A DNA stretch of 64,000 nt, from assembly GCF_017353255.1 (NCBI RefSeq), contig NZ_JAFMYU010000020.1:78819-142818 (forward strand), given 5' to 3'. The notes under the pieces are model-generated. The model did not search any database. It had not been told where the DNA came from and worked only from the letters and a program-made list of their open reading frames with translations. The stretch comes from Fibrella aquatilis. Lineage in GTDB: Bacteria > Bacteroidota > Bacteroidia > Cytophagales > Spirosomataceae. A program made the translations under genes and the position numbers. Positions 39,741-49,442 of this stretch are shown here, one piece after another; within the stretch, counting starts at the first letter, position 1, and the number at the start of each line of letters is the position of its first letter.

Positions 39741-39941
39741 TTATTTTGTCTCTTTCAGACCATCTTCAATGTTCTCGCGAACATCTTTGGTGGCATCCTT
39801 AAACTCGCGGATACCTTTACCCAGGCCACGCGCTAGTTCGGGCAATTTCTTGGCACCGAAGAAAAGAAGGAGCGCCAGGAAGATGAGCAGCATCTCCTGA
39901 CCGCCCAAACCCATAATTCCTAAAATGGCTGCTGTAATCAT
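39741..39941 (-). CDS. tatA: twin-arginine translocase subunit TatA/TatE
   Basis: 66 residues. A short N-terminal membrane helix (MLLIFLALLLFFGAKK) leads into the amphipathic helix LPELARGLGKGIREFKDATK, with the family FGxxxLPEL hinge read as FGAKKLPEL. A charged tail follows (DVRENIEDGLKETK). TatA pores, with TatC, export folded proteins carrying RR signals. tatC is not seen nearby. Here the gene is monocistronic, with its own -7 box and a junction palindrome downstream. Confidence 0.93.
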   Translation of the reverse strand: MITAAILGIMGLGGQEMLLIFLALLLFFGAKKLPELARGLGKGIREFKDATKDVRENIEDGLKETK

Positions 39942-39966
39942 GTCTATTGGTTGTTTAGAACGTATG

Positions 39967-39974
39967 CAAAAATA
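39967..39974 (-). promoter_or_regulatory. -7 box of tatA
   Basis: TATTTTTG on the minus strand, about 25 bp before the tatA ATG, matching TAnnTTTG. Confidence 0.55.
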
Positions 39975-40002
39975 AGAAATGCCGCTTGAAGTAGCGATTA
40001 AA

Positions 40003-40449
40003 TTAGTCGTTAATGTCTATCACTTTACCCGTGGCGCGGGCCTGATTGCGCTCCCAGTCGCGGAAGTTAGCAATGTCGTCCTGCAACGAGTTGAAGAGCC
40101 ACACCATCAGGGCAATATCGTCGGCGAAACCCAGTACGGGCAACACGTCGGGAATAAAATCAATGGGCGACACAAAATAAACCAGCGTAGCCAGCATGGA
40201 AATCAGCGTCTTGGTCGGAATGGCGCGGTAGTCGCCCGCCACATAAGCCTTGATCATGCGGCTGAGCAGCATCAGCTGTTCGCGGAACCCAATCGAGTCA
40301 TCGCCTTTCATCTCGTTGCTCTTACCCAGTGCCGTTTTCAGTAGTCCCAACATGCTAAGGCCATTACGGGCGTACTTACCGGCCTTTGCTTTCGAACGGC
40401 CAAAAAAGATGGAACTGAGTACCTGAGCGATCAGACTACGCTTTGCCAT
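40003..40449 (-). CDS. YkvA/DUF1232 family membrane-associated protein
   Basis: 148 residues. The DUF1232 core is LISMLATLVYFVSPIDFIPD, then VLPVLGFADDIALMVWLFNS, with the conserved YxxSPIDxIPDxxPxxGxxDD pattern complete. It includes one or two hydrophobic helices. The N-terminal part is basic (FFGRSKAKAGKYARNG). The family is small and widespread; its role is unknown. It is separated from tatA by about 60 bp and divergent from the exopolysaccharide locus. The family call is solid, the function is not. Confidence 0.88.
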   Translation of the reverse strand: MAKRSLIAQVLSSIFFGRSKAKAGKYARNGLSMLGLLKTALGKSNEMKGDDSIGFREQLMLLSRMIKAYVAGDYRAIPTKTLISMLATLVYFVSPIDFIPDVLPVLGFADDIALMVWLFNSLQDDIANFRDWERNQARATGKVIDIND

Positions 40450-40621
40450 GGACTGTAAACTGGTTTATAGTTGGTTGGTGCGTTTGCGTACCTACGCAAA
40501 ACAGATGTATAACAGATTTACTGCCGAAAAAGTGTTGCTTCCTATCCTGCGCACAGGCCACTCGTACTATAGCTCTGCCACAGCTGATGGTGCTTATCTC
40601 CAATCCTTCGGCCCTTCCGCG

Positions 40622-40629
40622 TAACTTTG
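40622..40629 (+). promoter_or_regulatory. -7 box at the head of the exopolysaccharide locus
   Basis: TAACTTTG matches TAnnTTTG. Its TTG at 40627-40629 is in frame with the phosphatase, but is part of the promoter. The inferred transcript starts near 40635, 18-20 bp before the GTG at 40654. The rest of the gap from 40450 shows no other feature. Confidence 0.6.
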
Positions 40630-40653
40630 CTGGTCAAATTCCATTCGCTCTTT

Positions 40654-41415
40654 GTGGCTTCTTTCTGGCAAACGCTTAAAAACCAATTCAATCCGGCTGC
40701 TGCGGCGGGTACGCCCCTCACGGTGGGTTATGCCCTCGACATGCACAGTCACCTGCTGCCGGGGGTCGATGATGGTATCCAGGAAATCGACGAAGCCCTC
40801 GTTTGTCTGCAGCAACTAGCCGACTGGGGTATCCGGCACATCGTCACTACGCCCCACATTAGCCAGGATTTTTATCCCAATACCTCTGCTCACCTACACG
40901 AAGCAGGGCAGCAGATACAGGCGCTGATTGCCACTCACGACTTGCCGCTGACATTTACTGTTGCCGCTGAATACCTCACCGACGAGCTATTTGATGCCCG
41001 CCTGCAGCAAAACGACCTGCTCAATTTTGGTACAGAGCGCTTCGTACTCATCGAAACGGGCTGGGCGGCGCTGCCCCGCCAACTGCCGCAGTGGCTTTTT
41101 CAGATGCAGGTGAAAGGCTACCAACCCATTCTGGCCCACCCCGAACGCTACCTGTATTTTCGGGGAAAAAGTACCCAACTGGCCGAACTGCGCCAACACG
41201 GCTGCCGTCTGCAACTAAACCTGATGTCGCTGACGGGACGCTACGGCGACGATGCCCGGCGCATGGCTCGTACCCTCATTCGGGAAGGGCTGGTCGATTT
41301 CGTTGCGTCTGACCTCCATCGCGCCCGCGACCTGACCAACCTGGAACTCGCCCTGCGGTCGGCCGATTACCGGGCAGTTTGCCAGCTGCCACTCACCATG
41401 CCGACGTTTATATAA
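40654..41415 (+). CDS. CpsB/CapC-type PHP-domain tyrosine phosphatase
   Basis: 253 residues if GTG 40654 is used (chosen because the TTG upstream belongs to the promoter and no ATG precedes DMHSHLL). The PHP metal motifs are DMHSHLLPGVDDGIQEIDEA, HIVTTPHISQDFYPNT, and at the end ILAHPERYLYFRGKS and VASDLHRARDLTNLELALRS. CpsB-type enzymes are Mn-dependent phosphatases that remove phosphate from the tyrosine tail of Wzc-like kinases, tuning polymer length. The cognate kinase is probably the Wzc-like protein three genes on. It begins the polysaccharide locus. Family secure; start uncertain. Confidence 0.88.
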   Translation: MASFWQTLKNQFNPAAAAGTPLTVGYALDMHSHLLPGVDDGIQEIDEALVCLQQLADWGIRHIVTTPHISQDFYPNTSAHLHEAGQQIQALIATHDLPLTFTVAAEYLTDELFDARLQQNDLLNFGTERFVLIETGWAALPRQLPQWLFQMQVKGYQPILAHPERYLYFRGKSTQLAELRQHGCRLQLNLMSLTGRYGDDARRMARTLIREGLVDFVASDLHRARDLTNLELALRSADYRAVCQLPLTMPTFI

Positions 41416-41425
41416 CGATTCCGTT

Positions 41426-41433
41426 TATATTTG
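41426..41433 (+). promoter_or_regulatory. -7 box before the nucleotide-sugar dehydrogenase gene
   Basis: TATATTTG, 35 bp before ATG 41468 and 11 bp after the phosphatase stop. It suggests a second promoter inside the locus. Confidence 0.55.
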
Positions 41434-41467
41434 TTACCCCGTCCGTAACTCCATCACTGCTTAACGA

Positions 41468-42748
41468 ATGCTTCCCGCTCTTTTACCGCCTGCCTCCGTG
41501 CATATCGGCGTTATTGGCCTTGGCTATGTTGGCCTGCCTTTAGCACTCGAATTTGGCAAACGATGGCCTACCGTGGGTTTCGACATCAATGAGCAACGAA
41601 TTGCCGAGCTTCAGGCAGGGCACGACCAGACCCGCGAGATTGAACCCGCCGCCTTTGCTTTCAGCCCCCACATCACCTTTGCCGACTCGGCGGCGGCGCT
41701 GACCGACTGCAATGTGTTTATTGTGACAGTGCCCACCCCCATCGACAAGTTCAAGCGGCCCGATCTCTCGGCCCTGCTGTCGGCCACGAAGATGGTGGCA
41801 CAATACCTGAAACGGGGGGGCGTCGTGATTTACGAGTCGACGGTGTATCCCGGTTGCACCGAAGAAGACTGCGTGCCCGTGCTGGAGCGGGTGAGTGGCC
41901 TGCGCTTCAACCAGGACTTCTACTGTGGCTATTCGCCTGAGCGCATCAACCCCGGCGACAAGACCCGTACGGTGGCCAACATCCTGAAAATTACGGCGGG
42001 TTCTACACCCGCCGCCGCCCGCTTTGTGGATCAGCTCTACGGGGCCATCATTACTGCCGGTACCTACGCCGCGCCCTCTATCAAAGTAGCCGAAGCCGCC
42101 AAAGCCATTGAAAACGCCCAGCGCGACGTGAATATCTCGTTTGTGAATGAGCTGGCTCTCATCTTCGACCGCCTGGACATCGACACCATGGATGTGCTCG
42201 AAGCCGCCGGGACGAAGTGGAACTTCCTCAAGTTTACGCCCGGCCTGGTGGGTGGCCACTGCATCAGCGTTGACCCCTACTACCTGGCCCACAAGGCGCA
42301 GAGCGTAGGCTACCACCCGCAGGTGATCCTGTCGGGGCGGCGCGTCAACGACGATATGCCCATCTACGTGGCCAACAAACTAGTGAAAGCTATGATCAAA
42401 GCGGGCATTCCGGTGTCGGGGGCCAACGTGCTCCTGCTGGGTATTACGTTCAAAGAAAACTGCCCCGACGTGCGCAACACCAAAGTGGCCGAGATCTACC
42501 ACGAACTGCGTGGCTTTGGCATCAACGTGCACGTCTACGACCCCTGGGCCGTGCCGCAGGAAGTGGCCGACGAACACGGCATTACCCTGCTCACCAGCCT
42601 GGAACGGGCCTACGATGGCGTGGTGCTAGCCGTGGCCCACGACGAATTTAACACCCTGAACATCCGCTCGTTATGCCGTCACGAGCAGGCTATCGTATAT
42701 GACCTCAAGTCCACCTTCGACCGGTCGCAGGTATCTATGCGTATATAA
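41468..42748 (+). CDS. UDP-N-acetylhexosamine 6-dehydrogenase (TviB/WbpA/WbpO type)
   Basis: 426 residues. The NAD-binding motif is GVIGLGYVGLPLALEFGKR (about 11-29). The catalytic Cys lies in GLVGGHCISVDPYYLAHKAQ, with the UDP-binding C-terminal domain beginning LGITFKENCPDVRNTKVAEI. PYYL after the Cys fits dehydrogenases acting on UDP-GlcNAc or UDP-GalNAc rather than UDP-ManNAc, although the split is not absolute. The enzyme oxidises C6 twice to make a uronic acid. With WecB and AsnB in the same locus, amidated N-acetylhexosaminuronic acid in the polymer is a reasonable inference. Confidence 0.92.
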   Translation: MLPALLPPASVHIGVIGLGYVGLPLALEFGKRWPTVGFDINEQRIAELQAGHDQTREIEPAAFAFSPHITFADSAAALTDCNVFIVTVPTPIDKFKRPDLSALLSATKMVAQYLKRGGVVIYESTVYPGCTEEDCVPVLERVSGLRFNQDFYCGYSPERINPGDKTRTVANILKITAGSTPAAARFVDQLYGAIITAGTYAAPSIKVAEAAKAIENAQRDVNISFVNELALIFDRLDIDTMDVLEAAGTKWNFLKFTPGLVGGHCISVDPYYLAHKAQSVGYHPQVILSGRRVNDDMPIYVANKLVKAMIKAGIPVSGANVLLLGITFKENCPDVRNTKVAEIYHELRGFGINVHVYDPWAVPQEVADEHGITLLTSLERAYDGVVLAVAHDEFNTLNIRSLCRHEQAIVYDLKSTFDRSQVSMRI

Positions 42749-42817
42749 CGAGGCGTTAGCTACTACTGCCTCTATCCTGGACTTTTGACGATATTTATCC
42801 CACGGCTTTACTTACCT

Positions 42818-43648
42818 ATGAATTCCATTCGATTCACTACTTTTCTACTGATTTGCCTGCTGGTTGCGCCGCCAACCAACAGCCTGGCCCAGTCGTCGAA
42901 GAAAAAGAAGCGCGACGACATGACTTATTTCCAGTCCAACGCCCTGGCCGACAGCCTGGCGCGGTTGTCGCTGTCTACCTACACCTACCGGCTCCAACCC
43001 GGCGACGTGCTGGCCATTGCCGTTACCAGTCTCAACACCGAGGCCGACATGGCGTTTAATCCCTTTGCCCGGATGGGGGTGGCCCTGACGGCCGGCGGTG
43101 GGGGTGGCATCAGCACGCAGGAGACTAACAACCTGCCCATTGGCTACCGCGTGAGCGAACAGGGTAGCATCAATTTCCCGAAGCTGGGCGCGGTGCCCGT
43201 GGTAGGCCGGAGCCTGGCCGAACTGGAAACTACCCTGCGCGATACCCTGAAAACCTACCTCCGCGAACCCTACGTGGCGGCGCGGCTGCTGAGCTTCAAA
43301 ATATCGGTCATGGGCGAGGTGCAGCGTCCGTCTGTCTTCACGGTACAAAACGAACGCATCACCCTCACCGAAGCCATCAGCCTGGCCGGTGACCTGACCG
43401 TTTATGGCAAGCGTGATAATATCATGGTGGTCCGCGAAGTTGGCGGCAAGCGCGAGTTTATCCCCGTCGACCTCACCAGCCGGGACGTGTTTACGTCGCC
43501 CGCTTACTACCTGAAACCCAACGATGTCATCTACGTAGAGCCGAAAAGCGGCCGAAAGCTACAGGCTAGCCGTACCCTACCCCTCTTGCCCGTTATCTTA
43601 AGCAGTGCCACGCTAGTGGCTACAGTTATCCTGAACCTCATCCGTTGA
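42818..43648 (+). CDS. Wza-type polysaccharide export protein
   Basis: 276 residues from ATG 42818 (MNSIRFTTFLLICLLVAPPT, cleavage near SLAQ); the longer start lacks a signal-like N-terminus. The poly-export domain is YRLQPGDVLAIAVTSLNTEA, then GYRVSEQGSINFPKLGAVPV and VVGRSLAELETTLRDTLKTY. The SLBB-like part is KISVMGEVQRPSVFTVQNER. A C-terminal hydrophobic stretch (LLPVILSSATLVATVILNLI) may anchor it. Wza proteins form the outer-membrane channel for polymer exit. It lacks the classic lipobox Cys, which is common in Bacteroidota homologues. It sits directly before the Wzc-like kinase. Confidence 0.9.
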   Translation: MNSIRFTTFLLICLLVAPPTNSLAQSSKKKKRDDMTYFQSNALADSLARLSLSTYTYRLQPGDVLAIAVTSLNTEADMAFNPFARMGVALTAGGGGGISTQETNNLPIGYRVSEQGSINFPKLGAVPVVGRSLAELETTLRDTLKTYLREPYVAARLLSFKISVMGEVQRPSVFTVQNERITLTEAISLAGDLTVYGKRDNIMVVREVGGKREFIPVDLTSRDVFTSPAYYLKPNDVIYVEPKSGRKLQASRTLPLLPVILSSATLVATVILNLIR

Positions 43649-43721
43649 ACTATGCTCGTGTGAAGTAGCCATTTTTGTTCGCAACTTGCAGTAACAACAG
43701 CATAATCCGCCCACCGAAACC

Positions 43722-46112
43722 ATGACAACATCAGGACAACCAGAAGGTCAGTTTGGCCAGGAGTATATCAAGTTTCTGGCCACCAAATACCTCCGCAACT
43801 GGTACTGGTTTGTGCTCACGCTGCTGGTGAGCATGGTGGGCATGTTTGCCTACCTCACCACGCTCAAGTACACATACAGTGCTCAGGCCAGCATTCTTAT
43901 CAAAGAAGACGACCGAATGGGCGGTTCTTCCAAGCAGGACCTCATGGAAGAATTGGACATGTTCGGCTCGAAAAAGCAGGTCGAGAATGAGATGGAGGTT
44001 ATAAAATCGTATAAACTGGCTGAGAAAGTGGTTGACGATCTCGGTCTGGATATCATCTATTCGTATAAAGATCGCTGGCGCATCAGAGACATTTATCGGG
44101 ATGCTCCAATCATAGTGAAGGTGTTAAAACCCGTTCTTGAAGAATCAGCCTACAACAATCCCTTTAACGTAAGTATTTCAGCAAGCTCGGCTACGTTTGA
44201 AGGTATTAACTGCCCATACGGAAAACCTACTCAGACACCGATAGGGCTAGTCATAATCACAAAACGGCCTAGTGCTCCACCTAAACACAAGGAAATTCAG
44301 GTGTCTATGCTACACCGCGAGGGAGTAATCAAATCGTTTGCGAAAGGTTTACGTGTCACACAGCCCAATAAAATGGCATCTGTGCTCTTCCTAACCATGG
44401 AAGACAACGCACCAGATCGGGCAGTGGCTTATCTTGATCGACTTATTTACTTCTACGAACTCTTGTCGTTGCAGGACAAAAACCGCGTGGCGGCCAACAC
44501 CCTCCGGTTTGTAGAAGACCGCCTGGGCATCATTTCGCGGGAACTGACGTCGGTAGAAGGCGATATACAGCGCTACAAAACCAATTCGGGCATTGTCGAC
44601 CTTAGTTCAGAGTCGACGCTGTTTTTGGATAAGGTCAAAGAAAACGACGCCCAGCTCAGCCAGGTCAACATTCAGCTGGGTACGTTGCGCGAAATAGAAA
44701 CGTACCTCGCCAGCAAAGTCGACGCACGGGTGGTGACGCCTGCCACCGTGGGCCTCGACAGCCCTACCCTCACGGCCCTGGTGGGCAACCTGCTGGAACT
44801 GGAAAGTCAGCGCGAAAAGCTCATCCGCACCGTACCCGAAAAATCGGTACCCATCGAAACCATCGACGACCAGATTCGGACCACCAAGCGCAACATTGCC
44901 GACAACGTGCTCACCCTGCGGCGCATCCTGGTCAGTACGCAGGGTAGCCTTCAGACTACTAACAAGCGCATCGAGTCGACGATCCGCACCATTCCGCAAA
45001 AAGAACGGCAGTTGCTCGACATATCGCGGCAGGCCAGCATCAAGGGCAACCTGTACAACTACCTGTTGCAAAAGCGCGAAGAAACGGCCATGTCGTTTGC
45101 TTCGACCGTGTCTGACCTGCGCGTGATCGATGATGCTCAGGCTGAGCCGAGTCCTGTGAAACCCGTAAAACGCGATTATTATTTGGTGGCTTTTCTCATC
45201 GGGTTGTTACTGCCGGTGCTCGTGCTCTGGCTGCTCGATTATTTCAACAACAAGATCAGCCGCAAATCGCAGATCGAAGACGCTACCGATGCCCCCATCA
45301 TTGGCGAGGTGATCCAGTCTACCGATGCTGCCTCGCCGCTGGAAGTAACGGCCAAAAGCCGGTCGCTGCTGTCGGAGCAGATCCGGGCACTACGGACCAA
45401 CATCCAGTTTTTCAACCCCGACGGTGGGGCCAAGCAAACCATTCTGGTCACCTCCAGCATCAGCGGCGAGGGCAAATCCTTCATCTCGCTCAACTTGGGG
45501 GCCAGCCTCGCCATTGCCGACAAGAAGGTGGTGATGCTGGAACTGGACATGCGCAAGCCCAAGCTGCACCGCTACATCAAAGAGGCCAGCCCCGTGGGCC
45601 TGTCGAGCTACCTGTCGGGACAGGCCACGCTCGATGAGATTATTAAGCCGGTGCCGGGCTACGACAACCTGTTTTTTATTCCCTGCGGCATTCTGCCCCC
45701 CAACCCCTCTGAACTCATTAGCGGCGACAAGATGCGCTACCTGTTCGAAAACCTGCACGAGCATTTCGACGTGGTCATTGCCGACACCCCCCCCGTAGGC
45801 CTCGTCACAGATGCCAACATCCTGGCCAAATACGCCACCATGACGCTCTACATTGTGCGGCATATGTATACGGGTAAGGGCTTCCTGAAAAACGTGGATA
45901 CACTCTACAAGGAAAAGCGCTTCCCGAATATGTGCCTAGTTATCAACGGCATCGACGTCAAAAAAGACTTCGAATACAACTACGGCTACGGCTACGACGC
46001 TGGCTACGGCTACATGTATCGTTCGACCTATGGTGAGGATGATAACGCTCTGACAAAAGCAAAGAGAGTAGCCAAAAAAGGGCTTGGTTTTGATTTTTGG
46101 ACAAGAAAATAA
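43722..46112 (+). CDS. Wzc-like chain-length determinant and tyrosine kinase
   Basis: 796 residues. An N-terminal Wzz domain has one helix (WFVLTLLVSMVGMFAYLTTL), a long periplasmic coiled-coil part, and a second helix (YYLVAFLIGLLLPVLVLWLL, about 485-505). The BY-kinase has Walker A SSISGEGKSFISLN (about 582), Walker A' VVMLELDMRKPKL (Glu where many have Asp), and Walker B VVIADTPPVG. The tail has many Tyr (YNYGYGYDAGYGYMYRSTYG), the expected autophosphorylation cluster. It would set polymer length with Wza and the CpsB-like phosphatase. Codons of the N-terminal third are somewhat AT-richer than the rest. Confidence 0.92.
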   Translation: MTTSGQPEGQFGQEYIKFLATKYLRNWYWFVLTLLVSMVGMFAYLTTLKYTYSAQASILIKEDDRMGGSSKQDLMEELDMFGSKKQVENEMEVIKSYKLAEKVVDDLGLDIIYSYKDRWRIRDIYRDAPIIVKVLKPVLEESAYNNPFNVSISASSATFEGINCPYGKPTQTPIGLVIITKRPSAPPKHKEIQVSMLHREGVIKSFAKGLRVTQPNKMASVLFLTMEDNAPDRAVAYLDRLIYFYELLSLQDKNRVAANTLRFVEDRLGIISRELTSVEGDIQRYKTNSGIVDLSSESTLFLDKVKENDAQLSQVNIQLGTLREIETYLASKVDARVVTPATVGLDSPTLTALVGNLLELESQREKLIRTVPEKSVPIETIDDQIRTTKRNIADNVLTLRRILVSTQGSLQTTNKRIESTIRTIPQKERQLLDISRQASIKGNLYNYLLQKREETAMSFASTVSDLRVIDDAQAEPSPVKPVKRDYYLVAFLIGLLLPVLVLWLLDYFNNKISRKSQIEDATDAPIIGEVIQSTDAASPLEVTAKSRSLLSEQIRALRTNIQFFNPDGGAKQTILVTSSISGEGKSFISLNLGASLAIADKKVVMLELDMRKPKLHRYIKEASPVGLSSYLSGQATLDEIIKPVPGYDNLFFIPCGILPPNPSELISGDKMRYLFENLHEHFDVVIADTPPVGLVTDANILAKYATMTLYIVRHMYTGKGFLKNVDTLYKEKRFPNMCLVINGIDVKKDFEYNYGYGYDAGYGYMYRSTYGEDDNALTKAKRVAKKGLGFDFWTRK

Positions 46113-46141
46113 TTGATTTAAATAGGTAAAAACATTCTGAC

Positions 46142-47434
46142 TTGAGAGCAGCATCAACAGTAAATAATATCAGTGTACAAGTCCTTGCTACCGGCTTGGG
46201 ACTAACTGGTTCTGTATTACAGGCTCGCTGGCTTGGTCCCGACAATCGAGGGCTACTGGCGCTAGTAATGTTGTATCCATCCCTAGCTTACCTAGTGCTG
46301 AATTTTGGCATATTTGCTTCAACAACCTACCTATCTTCAAAAGAGGATACCAATATAGGCAAATTGTGGTCAGCTCTACTTGTATTATGTGGCATACAAA
46401 CCATAATCGCTTTTAGCATTGGTAGGCTTTTAATTGCATGGCTTTTAAATCGATATGAAACAGATACTATTCTGCTAAGTCAGCATTTTTTAATTACAGT
46501 ACCTCTAGCACTACTGGCTGCATATGCCCAAAGTATTTTGCGAGGACGCAAACATTTTGCAATTAATAATGCTCTTAAACTTATAATACCAATAGGTTAT
46601 TGCTTGATAACAAGTGTATTATATATCAACAACACTATGTCTGTAAAGCTTTTAGTCTATAGTCAGATAGTTTTACAATTTTGCACGTGCGTTGCATCAA
46701 TGGTAGTTTTGCTACGCTATGAGGTCATACAATTAAGTGGTCGGGTTTTTATAGAAATTAAAGAATTGTTGAGCTACGGTGCACGGCTATGGTTAAGTGA
46801 AATGACTGAGGTTGTCAACGGTCGTCTAGATCAGATTATGATTGGAAGCTACTTGAACACAGCTACTTTGGGCATTTATAATATAGCTGTTAGTTACGCA
46901 AATCTGTCAACTATTTTAGCTAATGGAGTGCGTCAGATTATGCTTCCGTATGTGTCTGCAACGCAGGAGCAGACCGACAAGCATACAGAAGTGTATCTAT
47001 TCTTTAATCGGTTTTGGCCATTAAGCCTGCTGCAATTGGTATGTATGCTTGTTGGGGCAGCGTATTTAGTACCGGTGCTATTTGGTGAGGCTTACCGAGA
47101 AGCTATCTTACCTGCTCAGATGCTTTCAATTGTCTTTCTCTTCCTGAATGCCAAAAACGTCCTCAGCACTGCTTTACAAGGTTTGGGTAAGCCAGGCGAA
47201 ACCGCCACAGTAGATACTGTAGGATTAGGTTTAACTCTACTACTAATGACTTATCTTAACTCAGCCCTAACGCTGTGGACTATTGTGTTGATTCTTGGTG
47301 TAGTGTATTTAGTTCAATTCATTGTCACATTATATTATATAAGTATTAATGGGTTGATTACGAGACGTTTATTATTTCAATTTAAATTATCATTGTTTAT
47401 TCACGCTAACTTCAAATGGTTACGTCAATCCTAA
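46142..47434 (+). CDS. Wzx-like oligosaccharide flippase
   Basis: 430 residues with about 12 helices. The start TTG 46142 is the only NTG between the preceding in-frame stop (46127) and the first helix. Seen: NNISVQVLATGLGLTGSVLQ, ARWLGPDNRGLLALVMLYPS, the typical G-P-x-x-x-G after helix one, and MIGSYLNTATLGIYNIAVSY. Polysaccharide flippases move lipid-linked repeat units across the inner membrane. This gene starts an AT-rich block (46.1-50.8 kb) unlike its neighbours. The last 19 bp overlap the next glycosyltransferase. Confidence 0.88.
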   Translation: MRAASTVNNISVQVLATGLGLTGSVLQARWLGPDNRGLLALVMLYPSLAYLVLNFGIFASTTYLSSKEDTNIGKLWSALLVLCGIQTIIAFSIGRLLIAWLLNRYETDTILLSQHFLITVPLALLAAYAQSILRGRKHFAINNALKLIIPIGYCLITSVLYINNTMSVKLLVYSQIVLQFCTCVASMVVLLRYEVIQLSGRVFIEIKELLSYGARLWLSEMTEVVNGRLDQIMIGSYLNTATLGIYNIAVSYANLSTILANGVRQIMLPYVSATQEQTDKHTEVYLFFNRFWPLSLLQLVCMLVGAAYLVPVLFGEAYREAILPAQMLSIVFLFLNAKNVLSTALQGLGKPGETATVDTVGLGLTLLLMTYLNSALTLWTIVLILGVVYLVQFIVTLYYISINGLITRRLLFQFKLSLFIHANFKWLRQS

Positions 47435-48321
47435 ATGAAATAATCAGTCAGGAACAGCATTGGACGGAGGCGACTCCACCTTCTGCTTATGATTTGACTT
47501 TGTTATGGCCTCGAATCAGCATTGTCATGCCTTCCTATAATCAGGCTGAGTTTATACGGGAGTCTATTCAATCTGTGTTGAATCAAAATTATCCGAACTT
47601 AGAATTTATAATTATTGATGGAGGTAGTACAGATGGTACTGTTAACATTATAAAAGAGTATGAATGTCAGCTTGCTTATTGGATTAGCGAACCTGATAAT
47701 GGGCAAAGTCATGCGCTTAATAAAGGATTTAACAAGGCAACAGGCAATATTATGGGCTGGCTTAACTCTGATGATCTGTACACAAAATATGCTTTTTTGA
47801 ACACCATAAACACGTTTAAGCGTTTTCCTGGACTATCCGTTGTATTTGCTGATTACTATTTTATTAATAAAGAAAGCAGATATATTGAATATAAACATGC
47901 TTTTAACTTTAAAGTGAATCAGTTATACTATGAAGGCTGGTTCCTAAACGTGCAATCTATGTTTTGGACTGCCGAAGCACATAAACGATTTGGACATTTT
48001 GACATTAATTTACATAGAAATATGGATTACGATTTTGTAATAAGAATGGGGCTTAATGAAGGCTATAACAGATTCTACAGATTAAACGATATCGCACTTG
48101 GTTGTTTTAGACTTCACGAAAATCAAAAGACACGTGGCATGAATGATATAACAATTAGAGAACAGTATTTAATAAGTTCAAAAATTAATAAACTATCTAA
48201 ATTTACTATGATAGGCAAAATTCTAAGATATGTATTTCGTTTGAGGAGATTGTTCTGGTATATTAAAAGAAAAGGGTTTCTTACTGTTGTCAACTTAATT
48301 CGAAAAAAGATTTCACTGTAA
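47416..48321 (+). CDS. family 2 glycosyltransferase
   Basis: 301 residues. The GT-A core is RISIVMPSYNQAEFIRESIQ, SVLNQNYPNLEFIIIDGGST, DGTVNIIKEY, then the DxD-type GWLNSDDLYTKYAFLNTINT. Acceptor-side residues around MFWTAEAHKRFGHFDINLHR fit the SpsA-like group. It would add one sugar to the lipid-linked unit; donor and acceptor are unknown. It starts 19 bp inside the flippase gene and its stop shares one base with the next start, so the block is translationally coupled. AT-rich throughout. Confidence 0.9.
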   Translation: MVTSILNEIISQEQHWTEATPPSAYDLTLLWPRISIVMPSYNQAEFIRESIQSVLNQNYPNLEFIIIDGGSTDGTVNIIKEYECQLAYWISEPDNGQSHALNKGFNKATGNIMGWLNSDDLYTKYAFLNTINTFKRFPGLSVVFADYYFINKESRYIEYKHAFNFKVNQLYYEGWFLNVQSMFWTAEAHKRFGHFDINLHRNMDYDFVIRMGLNEGYNRFYRLNDIALGCFRLHENQKTRGMNDITIREQYLISSKINKLSKFTMIGKILRYVFRLRRLFWYIKRKGFLTVVNLIRKKISL

Positions 48322-49442
48322 TGGATAAGAATTTTTTAAATAATACAATCGTTTTTTGGCAAAATATGATCAGTCCTCATCAGGCTGCATATATAAACGC
48401 TTTAAGTGAAACCAACCAATTCTATAAAATAATCTACTCTGTTGACCAAGGTTTATCAATTGATCGTGTTGAAATGGGATTAGAGATGCCATATCTAAAT
48501 CCAAATATTGAGGTAGTCTACGCCGCAAATGAAGAGAAAATCTCTACTCTCTTGTCAATTGAACACTCGATTCATATCTTTGAAGGAATAAAGGGTTATA
48601 AAACTGGATGGACCATTATTCAGAAAGCACTTAATTTAAACTGTATGGTCGGAGTAATGTCTGAGAGTATAGATCTGCGTGGTTACAGATTTATTTTGAG
48701 GCACATGGCATCTATTTTAATTGAACGACGTTATATTAAGAAAATAAATTTTTTCTTATGTATATCCAGCAGAGCATCTAGGTGGTATTCTTTTTGTGGA
48801 GCACCAGATCATAAACTATTCCAATTTACTTATGTTGTTGAGCCAAAACGTAACGACGTACTATGTACCAGCAGTATATTTAGAATTATTTTTGTTGGAA
48901 GCCTGATAAAAAGAAAGGGGGTTGATATATTACTAAGCGCATTGAATATGTGCAAAAATCATAATTGGGAGCTATTTATAGTAGGTAACGGTCCTGAGGA
49001 AGAGTTTCTAATGAGGCTCAGCCTTCAATTTAATATAGAAAAAAGGATTAAATTTATGAAATATCTGCCTAACGAACAGGTAGTTCAAACTATGCAAACC
49101 GCAGACCTTCTTGTTCTCCCATCAAGGTATGATGGCTGGGGTGCTGTTGTGAATGAAGCACTGATGGTTGGTACTCCAGTGGTATGCAGTACTAGTTGCG
49201 GTGCTTCTGATTTAATTAATAATTCCTCTGTAGGTGACGTGTTTAAAAGTGGAAACCACCAAGATTTGTCCAAAATACTTCAGACTAGGATACAACGAGG
49301 CAAACAATCAGCCGAGGCACGAGCCGCACTCCGTCGGTGGTCCTGCTGTATAGACGGTCGCTCAATTGCATTGTATCTTATTGAAATTATCCGTTCGGTA
49401 TCTGAAAGTACAATTAGACCAATTGCGCCTTGGAAAATATAA
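48321..49442 (+). CDS. family 4 glycosyltransferase (GT-B)
   Basis: 373 residues. The C-terminal Rossmann half carries FRIIFVGSLIKRKGVDILLS, LFIVGNGPEEEFLMRLSLQF and the EX7E-type region PSRYDGWGAVVNEALMVGTP, then VVCSTSCGASDLI. The N-terminal acceptor half is less conserved (IVFWQNMISPHQAAYINALS). AT-rich. Its start codon overlaps the previous stop (TAATG). Specificity is not predictable. Confidence 0.85.
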   Translation: MDKNFLNNTIVFWQNMISPHQAAYINALSETNQFYKIIYSVDQGLSIDRVEMGLEMPYLNPNIEVVYAANEEKISTLLSIEHSIHIFEGIKGYKTGWTIIQKALNLNCMVGVMSESIDLRGYRFILRHMASILIERRYIKKINFFLCISSRASRWYSFCGAPDHKLFQFTYVVEPKRNDVLCTSSIFRIIFVGSLIKRKGVDILLSALNMCKNHNWELFIVGNGPEEEFLMRLSLQFNIEKRIKFMKYLPNEQVVQTMQTADLLVLPSRYDGWGAVVNEALMVGTPVVCSTSCGASDLINNSSVGDVFKSGNHQDLSKILQTRIQRGKQSAEARAALRRWSCCIDGRSIALYLIEIIRSVSESTIRPIAPWKI